Shown here: piece by piece, positions 37,390 to 46,686 of the stretch | Layout of the letters: each line of letters starts with the position of its first letter | Position numbering within the stretch: position 1 is the stretch's first letter | Assembly: GCF_019049855.1 (NCBI RefSeq) | Contig: NZ_JAHLSY010000017.1 | Location: forward strand, 1 to 46,787 | Origin: Hydrogenophilus thiooxidans | Lineage (GTDB): Bacteria; Pseudomonadota; Gammaproteobacteria; Burkholderiales; Rhodocyclaceae | Direction of reading: 5' to 3' | DNA length: 46,787 bases | The notes under the pieces: model-generated | What the model was told of the DNA's origin: nothing | The model's database searches: none | What the model saw: only the letters and a program-made list of their open reading frames with translations | Made by a program: the position numbers and the translations under genes

Positions 37390-39218
37390 TCGCTGTCGCT
37401 GCGCGCGGCTTTACGCCGTTCGTGCTCTTTGAGAAGCCGTTTGCGCAGCCGAATACTCGTCGGCGTGATCTCGACCAGTTCGTCGTCATCGATGAATTCG
37501 ACTGCGCGCTCCAAAGTCAGTTCGATGGGCGGCGTGAGGCGCACCGCCTCATCGGAACCCGAGGCGCGAATGTTGGTGAGCTGCTTGGTCCGCACCGGAT
37601 TGACGACCAGGTCGTTTTCTCGGCTGTGGATGCCGATGATCATCCCTTCATAGACTGGGTCGCCCGGTTTCACGAACATGCGCCCGCGTTCTTGGAGTTT
37701 CCAGAGCGCGTATGCCACACATTCGCCATCTTCCTGTGAGACGAGGACGCCGTTGCGCCGCCCGGGGATCGGTCCGGCGTACGGCGCATAGTCGTCGAAG
37801 ATGTGACTCATGAGCCCCGTGCCGCGGGTCAGCGTCAGAAACTCGCCTTGGAAACCGATTAGTCCGCGTGCCGGAATGCGGTATTCCAACCGCACCCGCC
37901 CTTTGCCGTCGATCTGCATATCGAGGAGTTCGGCGCGTCGGCGGCCCAACTCCTCCATCACCGCCCCTTGGTGCCCTTCTTCGATATCGACGGTGAGGCG
38001 TTCAAACGGCTCACACCGCAGCCCCTCGATCTCTTTGAAGACGACCCGCGGCCGACCGACTGCCAATTCGAACCCTTCCCGTCGCATGGTTTCGAGCAAA
38101 ATGGTCAAATGGAGCTCGCCGCGACCCGAGACTTCGAACTGCTCTGCCGATTCGCCACCGAAGTCGACCCGCAGTGCGACGTTGCGCAAAAGCTCTTTCT
38201 CCAGCCGTTCGCGAATCTGGCGGCTGGTCACATATTTTCCTTCGCGCCCGGCAAGCGGCGAGGTGTTGACCATGAAGGTCATCGTCAGCGTCGGCTCGTC
38301 GATGGCGATCGGTGGTAGCGGCTGCGGATCGTCCGGGTCACAGAGGGTGACCCCAATCCCGATGGTGTCGATTCCGCTTACCATCACGATGTCGCCTGCG
38401 GCGGCTTCGGGAATCGGGATTCGCTCCAAGCCGCGAAACCCGAGGATTTGGCCAACCTTGGCCTTGGCTAAAAACGTTTCGCCGCGATAGACCGCGACCT
38501 CTTGATTGGGGCGCAACACCCCTTGTTTGATGCGACCGATCCCCATCTGCCCCAGATAGTTCGAGTGGTCGAGCGAAGCGATCAAAAGTTGGAGCGGCGC
38601 GTCGCGGTCTACGGGAGGTGGCGGTACATGGGTGAGGATCGCCTCGAAAAGGGGGCGCATGTCGCTCGAAGGGGTTGCGATGTCGCGCGTCGCGTAACCG
38701 TTCAGCGCAGACGCATAGACGACAGGGAAATCGAGCTGCTCGTCGCTGGCGTCGAGTTCGGCGAAGAGATCGAACGTGGCGTTGATCACCCAGTCGGGGC
38801 GTGCTCCTGGGCGGTCGATTTTGTTGATCACGACGATCGGTTTCAACCCCAGAGCGAGCGCCTTCTGCGTGACGAAACGCGTTTGCGGCATCGGCCCTTC
38901 GACCGCGTCGACCAAAAGCAAGACGCCATCGACCATCGAAAGCACCCGTTCGACCTCACCACCGAAATCGGCGTGACCGGGGGTGTCGATGATGTTGATC
39001 AGCGTTCCTTCATAAGTGATCGCGCAGTTTTTCGCCAAAATGGTGATGCCGCGCTCACGCTCCAGTTCGTTGCTGTCGAGGATCCGTTCTCCGACGGTCT
39101 GATGGGTGGCAAAGGTGCCTGACTGTTTCAACAGCTGGTCGACCAGTGTCGTTTTGCCGTGGTCGACGTGCGCGATGATCGCGATGTTGCGAATCGCGGG
39201 GAGGGTGTGGGTCGTCAT
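37386..39218 (-). CDS. typA: Translational GTPase TypA/BipA
   Basis: An EF-G-like GTPase on the ribosome, needed for assembly or stress adaptation. In the 610-residue product the G1 motif is AHVDHGKTT near 17-25, switch [12 protein letters not shown], and G4 NKIDRPGA. Domains III and V (RVLSMVDGV, then [21 protein letters not shown]) and the C-terminal domain ([17 protein letters not shown]) fit BipA. A minus-strand TATAAT (39263-39258) may be its -10. Its stop overlaps the galU stop. Confidence 0.96.
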   Translation of the reverse strand: MTTHTLPAIRNIAIIAHVDHGKTTLVDQLLKQSGTFATHQTVGERILDSNELERERGITILAKNCAITYEGTLINIIDTPGHADFGGEVERVLSMVDGVLLLVDAVEGPMPQTRFVTQKALALGLKPIVVINKIDRPGARPDWVINATFDLFAELDASDEQLDFPVVYASALNGYATRDIATPSSDMRPLFEAILTHVPPPPVDRDAPLQLLIASLDHSNYLGQMGIGRIKQGVLRPNQEVAVYRGETFLAKAKVGQILGFRGLERIPIPEAAAGDIVMVSGIDTIGIGVTLCDPDDPQPLPPIAIDEPTLTMTFMVNTSPLAGREGKYVTSRQIRERLEKELLRNVALRVDFGGESAEQFEVSGRGELHLTILLETMRREGFELAVGRPRVVFKEIEGLRCEPFERLTVDIEEGHQGAVMEELGRRRAELLDMQIDGKGRVRLEYRIPARGLIGFQGEFLTLTRGTGLMSHIFDDYAPYAGPIPGRRNGVLVSQEDGECVAYALWKLQERGRMFVKPGDPVYEGMIIGIHSRENDLVVNPVRTKQLTNIRASGSDEAVRLTPPIELTLERAVEFIDDDELVEITPTSIRLRKRLLKEHERRKAARSDSD

Positions 39219-39304
39219 AAACGAACGCTTTCGTACGATTTGGTGCCAGAGGAGCGCATTATACGGGCAAGGGTGCTGTTGCGGCGGTCGCGCACGCCCT
39301 TACC

Positions 39305-39335
39305 TTGCAATGAAGCGTGGACAACCCGGTACAAT
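39305..39335 (+). promoter_or_regulatory. Candidate mtnP promoter
   Basis: TTGCAA (39305-39310) and TACAAT (39330-39335) are 19 bp apart, slightly long for sigma-70. The distance to the mtnP ATG is 30 bp. It is divergent from the typA start region. Confidence 0.4.
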
Positions 39336-39365
39336 GTGCGCTTTCGATCAACTGGGGGCAGGCCC

Positions 39366-40121
39366 ATGCTGGCTGTGATTGGCGGTAGCGGTCTTTCGAA
39401 TCTCACGAATCTCGAACGGCTTGGGCAGCGGGTCGTACGCACCCCCTACGGCGAACCGTCTGGTGTCCTCACCTTTGGTCGCCTGGGGTGTGAAGAGATT
39501 GTTTTCATCGCCCGCCACGGCTACGGCCACACGATTGCTCCCCATCGGATCAACTACCGCGCCAACCTGTGGGCGTTGAAGCACGTCGGGGCGACGCGCG
39601 TAATCGCAGTGGCCTCTGTGGGGGGCATTGCGCCACGCTTTTCCCCTGGAACGCTCGTCGTGCCGCACCAAATCATCGACTATACCTGGGGGCGGGTGAG
39701 CACCTTTTACGACGGTCCTGACGATCCGGTGGTGCATATCGACTTCACCCAACCCTTCACCCCTGCGCTTCGGGAAGCGCTCTTGCATGCCGCTGCCATG
39801 TGCCACGAACCGGTGCTCGATGGTGCCGTGTACGCCTGTACACAAGGGCCACGACTGGAGACCGCAGCGGAAATCGAGCGGTTGGCGCGGGATGGTGCCG
39901 ATCTCGTCGGAATGACCCTGATGCCGGAAGCGGTGCTTGCCCGAGAAATCGGGCTCGAATACGCGGCGTTGAACGTCGTCGCCAACTGGGCAGCCGGGCG
40001 GGGTGACGCGAAAGAACGGATCGCGTTCGACGCATTGCAGCGCGAACTCGAACGGTCAATCGATCGCGCAAAACGCATCCTCGAAGCGTTTTGCCATCTG
40101 TGCGCACCATCAACCCAGTAG
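39366..40121 (+). CDS. mtnP: S-methyl-5'-thioinosine phosphorylase
   Basis: A nucleoside phosphorylase of the MTAP/PNP family, probably for methylthioinosine in methionine salvage. The 251-residue product starts MLAVIGGSGLSNL. The phosphate-binding region ARHGYGHTIAPHRINYRAN, the VASVGGIA loop, the YACTQGPRLETAAEI segment and the GMTLMPEAVLARE motif fit the family. GMT-x-MPEAVLARE is shared by MTAP and methylthioinosine enzymes. The latter is favoured by analogy to proteobacterial members; the base specificity cannot be read with certainty. The start at ATG 39366 matches family N-termini. Confidence 0.82.
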   Translation: MLAVIGGSGLSNLTNLERLGQRVVRTPYGEPSGVLTFGRLGCEEIVFIARHGYGHTIAPHRINYRANLWALKHVGATRVIAVASVGGIAPRFSPGTLVVPHQIIDYTWGRVSTFYDGPDDPVVHIDFTQPFTPALREALLHAAAMCHEPVLDGAVYACTQGPRLETAAEIERLARDGADLVGMTLMPEAVLAREIGLEYAALNVVANWAAGRGDAKERIAFDALQRELERSIDRAKRILEAFCHLCAPSTQ

Positions 40122-40150
40122 TTGCGAATTGCGTGGTCGCCGTTTATAGT
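40122..40150 (+). promoter_or_regulatory. sigma-70 promoter of the HD-GYP gene
   Basis: TTGCGA (40122-40127) and TATAGT (40145-40150) are separated by exactly 17 bp, a good sigma-70 match. It begins at the mtnP stop and lies 31 bp before the HD-GYP GTG, so the gene has its own promoter. Confidence 0.6.
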
Positions 40151-40180
40151 AAAGCCATTGTTGGATGGATGAGGTGAGGG

Positions 40181-41464
40181 GTGAGGGTGCCGCACTGGTT
40201 TCATAGCAGTTTTGCCCGCCAAGCTGCAATACGCATGGCCAGCGTCGCTTGCCTGGTTGCGCTCTTCGTAGGCTACGTTGCCTGGCACTTCGAAATCGAA
40301 GCCCAAGAAGAGGCGACAGTCCGTTTGGCGGAAGAGGAAGCCCAACGCGCGTTGGGTCACCTGGTGCGAGGCGTGTCCGATATACCGGAAAAAACCGCGC
40401 AGAAACTCGCGGATTTGTTGACGGGCGGTCTCTTTGACATCGCAGAAATTTACGGTCCAAACGGCAAACTCGCCGAGTCCTTGACTCCTATCGGTGAAGC
40501 GGTCGAAAAGCAGTTGCCCAAACATCCCTTGCCCAAGGGGAGCCAAGCAACCTACGAGAGTATTCACCTTTCGAATGGCGATTCTGTCTGGATTTTGCGG
40601 ATTTTTGTTCCTTTAGCTGCGCGACAAACCGATAGCCACGATGCCATTGCTTTCATGGAAGGGGTGCGGGTCGTTCCGGCGTGGCAGCGGACCTTGATCG
40701 AAGAACAAGCTGCTTTTTCCGCATTGACCGCGGCATTGGCCGCGCTGCTGTGCGGTGCGGTGCTCTACCCAATCGTCGTTTGGTTGGCGCGGGATAACGA
40801 AAAGAAGAAGGAGGAGGTGCTCGACTCCCATATTGCGATGATGGAATCACTGGGCCGCGCGATTGCAAAACGCGATTCGGATACTGGGGCACACAACTAT
40901 CGGGTAGCCTGGTTGGCAGCACAAATCGCGGAAGCAATGGGGTTACAGGGCGCTGCGATGCAGTCACTGATAGCCGGGAGTTTCCTCCATGACGTTGGCA
41001 AAATCGCGATTCCCGATGCCATTTTGCTCAAACCAGGCAAATTGACCTCGGAAGAGATGGAGATCATGCGAACCCACGTTACCGAAGGGGTTGAGATCGT
41101 TCAAGGCGCAGGTTGGCTGGAAGGGGCGCGTGATGTGGTGGGCGGGCACCACGAAAAATGGGACGGGAGCGGTTATCCCCGTGGCCTTGCGGACGAAACG
41201 ATTCCCCTTGCAGCTCGTATTTTTGCAGTTGCCGACGTTTTCGACGCCTTGACCTCAAAACGACCGTACAAGGAACCGTTCTCTTTCGAAAAAGCGATGT
41301 CGATTTTGCACGAGGGGGTAGGGAGCCATTTCGATCCGGAGGTCCTTTCAGTTTTTCAGGGCATGGCAGCAGACCTCTACCGTGAGATTGCCAACGCGGA
41401 CGAAGCAAAAGGAAAAGCGATGCTCGAAGCAGTCATCCGCAAGCATTTTGCTTGCGCTTCCTAA
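40181..41464 (+). CDS. Membrane-bound HD-GYP domain phosphodiesterase
   Basis: A 427-residue protein predicted to degrade c-di-GMP. The N-terminus has a membrane segment at ~18-36, a probable periplasmic sensor (~37-180), a second membrane segment at ~181-202, and a cytoplasmic HD-GYP domain from ~215. Metal and catalytic residues are His270-Asp271 (FLHDVGKIAIPD), His323-His324 and the GYP motif at 331-333 (HHEKWDGSGYPRGL), so the enzyme should be active. The start is GTG at 40181 after GAGGTGAGGG; a second GTG 6 bp on is possible. It has its own promoter. The signal sensed is not evident. Confidence 0.9.
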   Translation: MRVPHWFHSSFARQAAIRMASVACLVALFVGYVAWHFEIEAQEEATVRLAEEEAQRALGHLVRGVSDIPEKTAQKLADLLTGGLFDIAEIYGPNGKLAESLTPIGEAVEKQLPKHPLPKGSQATYESIHLSNGDSVWILRIFVPLAARQTDSHDAIAFMEGVRVVPAWQRTLIEEQAAFSALTAALAALLCGAVLYPIVVWLARDNEKKKEEVLDSHIAMMESLGRAIAKRDSDTGAHNYRVAWLAAQIAEAMGLQGAAMQSLIAGSFLHDVGKIAIPDAILLKPGKLTSEEMEIMRTHVTEGVEIVQGAGWLEGARDVVGGHHEKWDGSGYPRGLADETIPLAARIFAVADVFDALTSKRPYKEPFSFEKAMSILHEGVGSHFDPEVLSVFQGMAADLYREIANADEAKGKAMLEAVIRKHFACAS

Positions 41465-41499
41465 CCTTCCGTTTGCGTACGGACAAAGAGACGAAGGCG

Positions 41500-42636
41500 T
41501 TACCGCAAACTCGCGCGAAAACGCTTGAGTGCCATCGTGAAAAAGAGCGCGCCCAGCAGCAGCGTCATCGCAAGGTCCAGCCAAACACGGTCAAGCGGCG
41601 CGTTCCGATAAAGCAGCCCTTGCGCCAAGCGGACGAAGTAGGTGTTGGGAGCCGCGAGCATGATCTGCTGCACCAATTCCGGCATGCTTTCGCGCGGCGT
41701 GACCGCACCCGAAAGGAGTTGTAACGGAATCACCACCAGAATTACCAAGAGTCCGAACTGCGGCATCGAACGGGAAATGGTGGCCAACAAAACCCCCAGA
41801 GAAGCGGCGGCAAACTGGAAAAACGCCGCAGCGACGAGAAAGCGCAGCACACTGGCCGCGGTGATTGGCACTCCCAGCACCCCCTGAACGACCAGCCACA
41901 GCGAAATCGAAACACCGATCAGCACCACGATTCCGTTTGCGACGATCTTGGCCACCAGGATCTGCCACGGGTGGAGCGGCAGCACCAAGAGGTGTTCGAT
42001 CGTGCCGTGCTCCCGTTCGCGGATCAACGCCGCCCCCACGAGGACCACGGTGAGGATCGTCACCATGTTGATGATCTCCATCACCCCGCCGAACCACAGG
42101 CCGATCAGATTGGGGTTGAAACGAACGCGCACCACCAAGTCGACCGGTTGTGGCGGCAGCATCGCCCGTCCTTCGGCCCATTGGCGAATCGTGTCACTGA
42201 CGATTTGCGTGAGATAGGTCTGCCCCAGAAACGCTTGGGTCATCACTGTTGCGTCGATCCACAGGGCGATTTCGGTGGTACGGCGTGCAACGAGGTCGGC
42301 TTGAAAATCGGGGGGAATGACCAGCACGAAACTGACCTCGCCGCGATCGAGGAGGGCATCGACCTCGTTCCAGGTGATAAAACGCGGCGGGAGGAATTGT
42401 GGCGGGCGTATTGCCGCAGCGATACGCGCCGAGAGCGCGGAGTGGTCGTGATCGACGATCGCGATCGGCGCGTTGTGCAACTCTTTGGAAACGCCCGCAG
42501 CGGCTGCATAGATTGCGCCCGTGAAGGCCCAAACGATGAGCACGAGCAGCACTCGGTCTCGCCCCAGGCTTTGCAGCTCTTTGGCAATCAGCGCAAGGAC
42601 CGGGCGGAGGAGGGAAATCGTCTTGTCGTTTGCCAT
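41500..42636 (-). CDS. ABC-2 type permease, third gene of the exporter operon
   Basis: A 378-residue inner-membrane permease of the YhhJ type. An N-terminal membrane helix is followed by a large periplasmic domain (to ~170) and five C-terminal membrane helices (from about MEIINMVTILTVVLVGAALIR, then ANGIVVLIGVSISLWLVVQG and on). The EREHGTIEHLLVLPLHPWQILVAK segment is the typical cytoplasmic loop of ABC-2 permeases. It follows the RbbA-type gene by 3 bp. In E. coli the same three-gene order is yhiI-rbbA-yhhJ. The substrate is unknown. Confidence 0.85.
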   Translation of the reverse strand: MANDKTISLLRPVLALIAKELQSLGRDRVLLVLIVWAFTGAIYAAAAGVSKELHNAPIAIVDHDHSALSARIAAAIRPPQFLPPRFITWNEVDALLDRGEVSFVLVIPPDFQADLVARRTTEIALWIDATVMTQAFLGQTYLTQIVSDTIRQWAEGRAMLPPQPVDLVVRVRFNPNLIGLWFGGVMEIINMVTILTVVLVGAALIREREHGTIEHLLVLPLHPWQILVAKIVANGIVVLIGVSISLWLVVQGVLGVPITAASVLRFLVAAAFFQFAAASLGVLLATISRSMPQFGLLVILVVIPLQLLSGAVTPRESMPELVQQIMLAAPNTYFVRLAQGLLYRNAPLDRVWLDLAMTLLLGALFFTMALKRFRASLR

Positions 42637-42639
42637 CGA

Positions 42640-45495
42640 TCACGCTTCCTGCTTGGGTAGACGCCAGATCGCGACGGCACTGGTGGTGAGCGTAAAGAGT
42701 GCCAGCCAGATGAGTTCGTTGGCCAAAGTATCGCCGTCGAGCGCTTTGGTGATCACCCCGCGGCAGATCGTCAAATAGTGGCTAACCGGAAAGCCTTCTC
42801 CGATCCACCGTGCGATTCCTTCACTTGCCGAAACCGGCGTGGTTAGGCCGGAAAACTCGATGCTGGGGAGCATCGTCAAGATGGCGGTGCCAAAAAGTGC
42901 TGCCACTTGCGTGCGTGTCATGGTCGAAATCAGCAGGCCAAAACTGGTCGTAGCCAGAAGGTAAAGGAGTGTTGCGACGGCAAGGAAAAGGAGGTCGCCT
43001 TTGAGGGGGACGCCATACCCCCAACGGGTTTGCACCAGGAGCAGCAAAAAGGCGACGAACGAGACGGCGATGTACGGCAGCTGTTTGCCCAAAAGAAACT
43101 CGGCGCGACGCAGTGGCGTGACGTAGAGATTCACGATACTGCCCAATTCCTTTTCGCGCACGACGGCAAGCGCGGTGAGAATCGCGGGAATGAAGATGAG
43201 CAGCAAGGGAATCACTGCGGGCGCCATCGCATTCACCGAGCGCAATTCGGGGTTGTAGCGATAGCGCACCACCAATTGAACCGGAAGTGTGGCATCGACG
43301 CCGCGTGTCAGTTTTTGCCATTGCCCTAGGATCGCCCGATGAACCGCAAGAGCATACCCTCGCGCGGTCTCACCGCGAAAAGGCATCGAACCGTCGATCC
43401 ACACGCCCAGTTCGACGCGCCTGCCGCGATGAAGATCTGAGCCGAACCCTGGTGGGAACGCATACCCCACCGCGGCGCTGCCGTTCTGAAGCGCGGTCTG
43501 GAGCGCGTCGAGGGTGGGCACGGCTCCGATCACTTCGAATTCAGGTGTCGCGTCGAGTTGCGCGATGTAATCGTGGCTTTCTGCACTCTGATCGCCGTCA
43601 TAAACGACGACGGGTAGGCGATCGACATCGAGCGAAATGCCGCTAGCCAAAACGAACATTAAGACGACCGCACCCAAAAGGGCAAAAAGCAGCCGGATGG
43701 GGTCACGCATCAGTTCGCGCCACTCTCGTTTGGCGACACTCACCAGCCGCTGAAGGGAAAAATGCCGTTGAGGAGGACGCACGCGGTTCGAATCGGTCGC
43801 TTGGCGAAGCGGTTCGATCCGGTTTTGGGCGGGACCCGCCAAACGCGCTGAGGGTTGGTTCTCCTTTTTTCCCCGAGCCATAAGAGGAGCAGCCTCGACC
43901 CATTTCGCCTCTTCTGCTTCGAGCGCACGGATGAACGCTGTTTCCAACGAATCTGCCTGATAGTGCGCGATGATCCGGTCCGGCGTATCCTGAATCAAAA
44001 CCTTGCCGGCGTGCATCAAGGAGATGCGATCGCATCGCATCGCTTCGTTCATGAAGTGGGTGGAGAGGAAGATCGTTACCCGCTCACGGCGCGAAAGGGT
44101 GTAGAGCAATGCCCAAAACTGGTCCCGCGCCACGGGGTCGACACCTGAAGTCGGTTCGTCGAGGATCAGGACTTTGGGTCGGTGGAGCACCGCGACGGCA
44201 AGCGACAGGCGTTGTTTGACACCCAAAGGGAGCGCCTCAGCCGTGTGATCCCGATAGCGGGCCAGGTCGAATTGGCTGAGGAGGGATTCGATCCGTTCGT
44301 GCGCCTCACGTTTCGGCATCTGGAAAATGCGCGCGTGCAGCCACAGGTTGGCTTCGACGCTCAATTCCTGATAGAGGGAAAATTGTTGCGTCATGTAGCC
44401 AACGAGACGCCGTGTGGCCAGATCGTTGGGTGCGAGCGGCTTGCCAAAAAGGCGAGACACGCCCTCGGTGGGCGGCAACAGCCCGGTGAGCATTTTCATC
44501 GTGGTGGTCTTGCCACAACCGTTCGAACCCAGAAAACCAAAGATTTCGCCTTCGCGAATGGCAAAAGAGACGTGATCAACCGCAGTGAAATCACCAAAAC
44601 GTTGGGTGAGCCCTTCGGCGGCGATGACGATGGGGCGTTCGTCTGCGGTGGTTGGGGCGTCTTCGTGCGCCTCTCGAGGTGTGACGGACGTCGCTTCAGT
44701 CGAGAGGGGGCGCGACACCGTGCCATCGTCGTGCGCATGGGTCATCAAACGGGCAAATGCGGCTTCGAGGGTTGCTGTGTGTGTCGCGTGCTTGAGCGCT
44801 TCCGCGTCTCCTTGTCCGATGATCCGACCACCGTAGAGCGCCAGAAGGTGCGCAAACCGTTCTGCCTCTTCCATGTATGCTGTGGCGACAATTACACGCA
44901 GTTGTGGCCGTTCCGTTTGAAATTGCGCGATTAAGTCCCAGAAACGGCGACGGGAGAGGGGGTCGACGCCGGTGGTGGGTTCGTCGAGGATGAGCCAATC
45001 GGGGTCATTGATGAGCGCGCAACAGAGCGAGAGTTTTTGCTTCATCCCGCCGGAGAGTTTTCCCGCGGGGCGGTTGCGAAAGCGCCAGAGATCGGTGGCG
45101 GTGAGCAGGCGTTCGATCGTTTGTGAGCGGTACGGCTCCGTGAGCGCGAAGAGATCGGCAAAATGGGTGACGTTTTCCCAGACGGAGAGGGTGGGGTAGA
45201 GATTTTTACCGAGCCCCTGAGGCATGTATGCAATGCGTTCTTGAAAACGCTGCCGCTCTTGCCGCACGTGCAGATCGTACCCGTCGAAGCGAACGGTCCC
45301 GCTTTGCAGCCGTTTTGCCGTTGCCAAAAGTCCCAACAAGGTCGATTTGCCCACTCCGTCGGGTCCGATCACGCCATAGGTACGTGCTGGGGGAAGCGCC
45401 AGCTCGGGAACGGATAGCGCGACCGTCTCACCGTAGCGGTGCGTGACGTTGCGCAGAACGATGAGGGGTTGGTCGGTAGCTGCGTCAGCGTGCAT
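42640..45495 (-). CDS. rbbA: RbbA-type ABC protein: two ATPase domains fused to a permease
   Basis: A 951-residue fusion. NBD1 has Walker A GPDGVGKST at 44-52 (the same GPDGVGKS variant as in E. coli RbbA), AYMPQGLGKNLYPTLSVWENV, signature LSGGMKQKL at 147-155 and Walker B at 168-172. NBD2 (~290-520) has GSNGCGKTT at about 322-330, a degenerate LPLGVKQRLSL signature and VLILDEPTSGVDP. From ~585 an ABC-2 permease with six membrane helices follows. The E. coli protein was described as ribosome-associated, but the neighbouring genes argue for an exporter. It overlaps the membrane-fusion gene by 11 bp. Confidence 0.9.
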   Translation of the reverse strand: MHADAATDQPLIVLRNVTHRYGETVALSVPELALPPARTYGVIGPDGVGKSTLLGLLATAKRLQSGTVRFDGYDLHVRQERQRFQERIAYMPQGLGKNLYPTLSVWENVTHFADLFALTEPYRSQTIERLLTATDLWRFRNRPAGKLSGGMKQKLSLCCALINDPDWLILDEPTTGVDPLSRRRFWDLIAQFQTERPQLRVIVATAYMEEAERFAHLLALYGGRIIGQGDAEALKHATHTATLEAAFARLMTHAHDDGTVSRPLSTEATSVTPREAHEDAPTTADERPIVIAAEGLTQRFGDFTAVDHVSFAIREGEIFGFLGSNGCGKTTTMKMLTGLLPPTEGVSRLFGKPLAPNDLATRRLVGYMTQQFSLYQELSVEANLWLHARIFQMPKREAHERIESLLSQFDLARYRDHTAEALPLGVKQRLSLAVAVLHRPKVLILDEPTSGVDPVARDQFWALLYTLSRRERVTIFLSTHFMNEAMRCDRISLMHAGKVLIQDTPDRIIAHYQADSLETAFIRALEAEEAKWVEAAPLMARGKKENQPSARLAGPAQNRIEPLRQATDSNRVRPPQRHFSLQRLVSVAKREWRELMRDPIRLLFALLGAVVLMFVLASGISLDVDRLPVVVYDGDQSAESHDYIAQLDATPEFEVIGAVPTLDALQTALQNGSAAVGYAFPPGFGSDLHRGRRVELGVWIDGSMPFRGETARGYALAVHRAILGQWQKLTRGVDATLPVQLVVRYRYNPELRSVNAMAPAVIPLLLIFIPAILTALAVVREKELGSIVNLYVTPLRRAEFLLGKQLPYIAVSFVAFLLLLVQTRWGYGVPLKGDLLFLAVATLLYLLATTSFGLLISTMTRTQVAALFGTAILTMLPSIEFSGLTTPVSASEGIARWIGEGFPVSHYLTICRGVITKALDGDTLANELIWLALFTLTTSAVAIWRLPKQEA

Positions 45496-46549
45496 CGTCG
45501 CCGTGTCGCGGTTCGGTCACCAGAATGCGGGCTACTGCCGGAAGTCCACCGAACAGCGCATCGCGGTGCTGCCGGAGCCAATCCGCGTCGGCCGCTACCC
45601 GCACGCGGAAACTCAGTTTGGCCCGTTCGTCAGCGGTTTCGACGAATTTGGGGGTGAACTGCGCTTCGGGCGAGACGAATACGACTCGCGCGGGAATAAC
45701 GCGATCGGCTGGCCACCCTTCGGGGGCGATTTCGGCGGGTTGCCCCAACGCGACATCGCGCATTTGGGTGGGGGTCAAAAAGATGTCGATGTAGAGATCG
45801 AGCGGATCGACGAGTGAAATCAGGGCAGCACCCGCGGGGATCACTTCACCAGGGAGCACGTAGCGCTTGAGCACCCGTCCAGCGATCGGGCTCAACACTT
45901 GGGTATCGGCCAGCTTGCTGTCGATGACGTTGAGCTGCGCTTTGGCCGCGTCGACCTGCGCGGCAGCCAGTGCCACCCGTTTTTCGGCGAGATCGAGCGC
46001 GGTTTGTGCATTGACCCACGCCGTTCGGGCGCGATCGAGCTGATCTGAAGAAGCAAATTTTTGTTGCTGTAACTCCTGAGTGCGTTGATAGCTCGCCCGC
46101 GCAAGTTCCAAATCGGCTGCTGCTTTGCGGCGTGCGGCTTGGGCTTCGGCGAACGCGCGCTCGGCAACGGTTACTTGCGCTTCGATCGCTTCACGTTGCG
46201 CTTTGAGTTCGCTGCTATCGAGCGTGACCAGAAGTTGATCTTTCTCGACCCAGTCGCCTTCGCGTACGGTCACCGAAATCACCTTACCGGGAATCTTGCT
46301 AGCCAGGTCATACTGGCGCAATTCGAGACGACCGTTGCCGATGGGTAGATGCTCAGTGGCATGGTCGCGCAACCAGCCGCGTTCGATCAGCCGGGCCTTG
46401 AGCCGTTGCCAAGCCGTCAAATGCTCGGTGTCATCGGCAGCTACCGAATAACCGATCCAAGATGTACTCAACACCGCTGCGACAAACGCGGCACGAAAGC
46501 GGATGCGCGAGTGGGCTTGTCGTTGGGGCCTAGGAGGTTGATCGAACAT
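45485..46549 (-). CDS. HlyD-family membrane fusion protein of the exporter
   Basis: A 354-residue periplasmic adaptor. The N-terminal membrane anchor is at ~18-36 (FRAAFVAAVLSTSWIGYSVA). The biotinyl-lipoyl half at ~75-105 (KIPGKVISVTVREGDWVEKDQLLVTLDSSELKAQ, split here) leads into a coiled-coil hairpin at ~115-215 and then the second lipoyl half (LSPIAGRVLKRYVLPGEVIPAG). The usual C-terminal beta barrel follows. It heads the operon, with a strong promoter carrying a palindrome upstream. It matches YhiI/YbhG-type adaptors for ABC-2 exporters. Confidence 0.9.
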   Translation of the reverse strand: MFDQPPRPQRQAHSRIRFRAAFVAAVLSTSWIGYSVAADDTEHLTAWQRLKARLIERGWLRDHATEHLPIGNGRLELRQYDLASKIPGKVISVTVREGDWVEKDQLLVTLDSSELKAQREAIEAQVTVAERAFAEAQAARRKAAADLELARASYQRTQELQQQKFASSDQLDRARTAWVNAQTALDLAEKRVALAAAQVDAAKAQLNVIDSKLADTQVLSPIAGRVLKRYVLPGEVIPAGAALISLVDPLDLYIDIFLTPTQMRDVALGQPAEIAPEGWPADRVIPARVVFVSPEAQFTPKFVETADERAKLSFRVRVAADADWLRQHRDALFGGLPAVARILVTEPRHGDDAR

Positions 46550-46581
46550 AGCGTGTTGAACTCGATTATGAACTTATGGTC

Positions 46582-46609
46582 ATTATAGCGCTGATACTGT
46601 CTCAGTCAA
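46582..46609 (-). promoter_or_regulatory. Strong exporter promoter with a 15-bp palindrome in its spacer
   Basis: On the minus strand TTGACT (46609-46604) and TATAAT (46587-46582) are 16 bp apart. The palindrome CTGAgACaGTaTCAG (46605-46591; 6 of 7 pairs) fills the spacer. This is a common position for operators of TetR- or MarR-type repressors. No regulator gene is within the window, so the repressor is unknown. An imperfect ATGA/TCAT repeat lies just downstream near the start of transcription. Confidence 0.65.
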
Positions 46610-46686
46610 TTACCGTAAGAATATGTATTATGTAAAATCAAGCATTGGGTGATCCCGGCTGGTTCGTTGAGTGCTTGTTCCGACCG

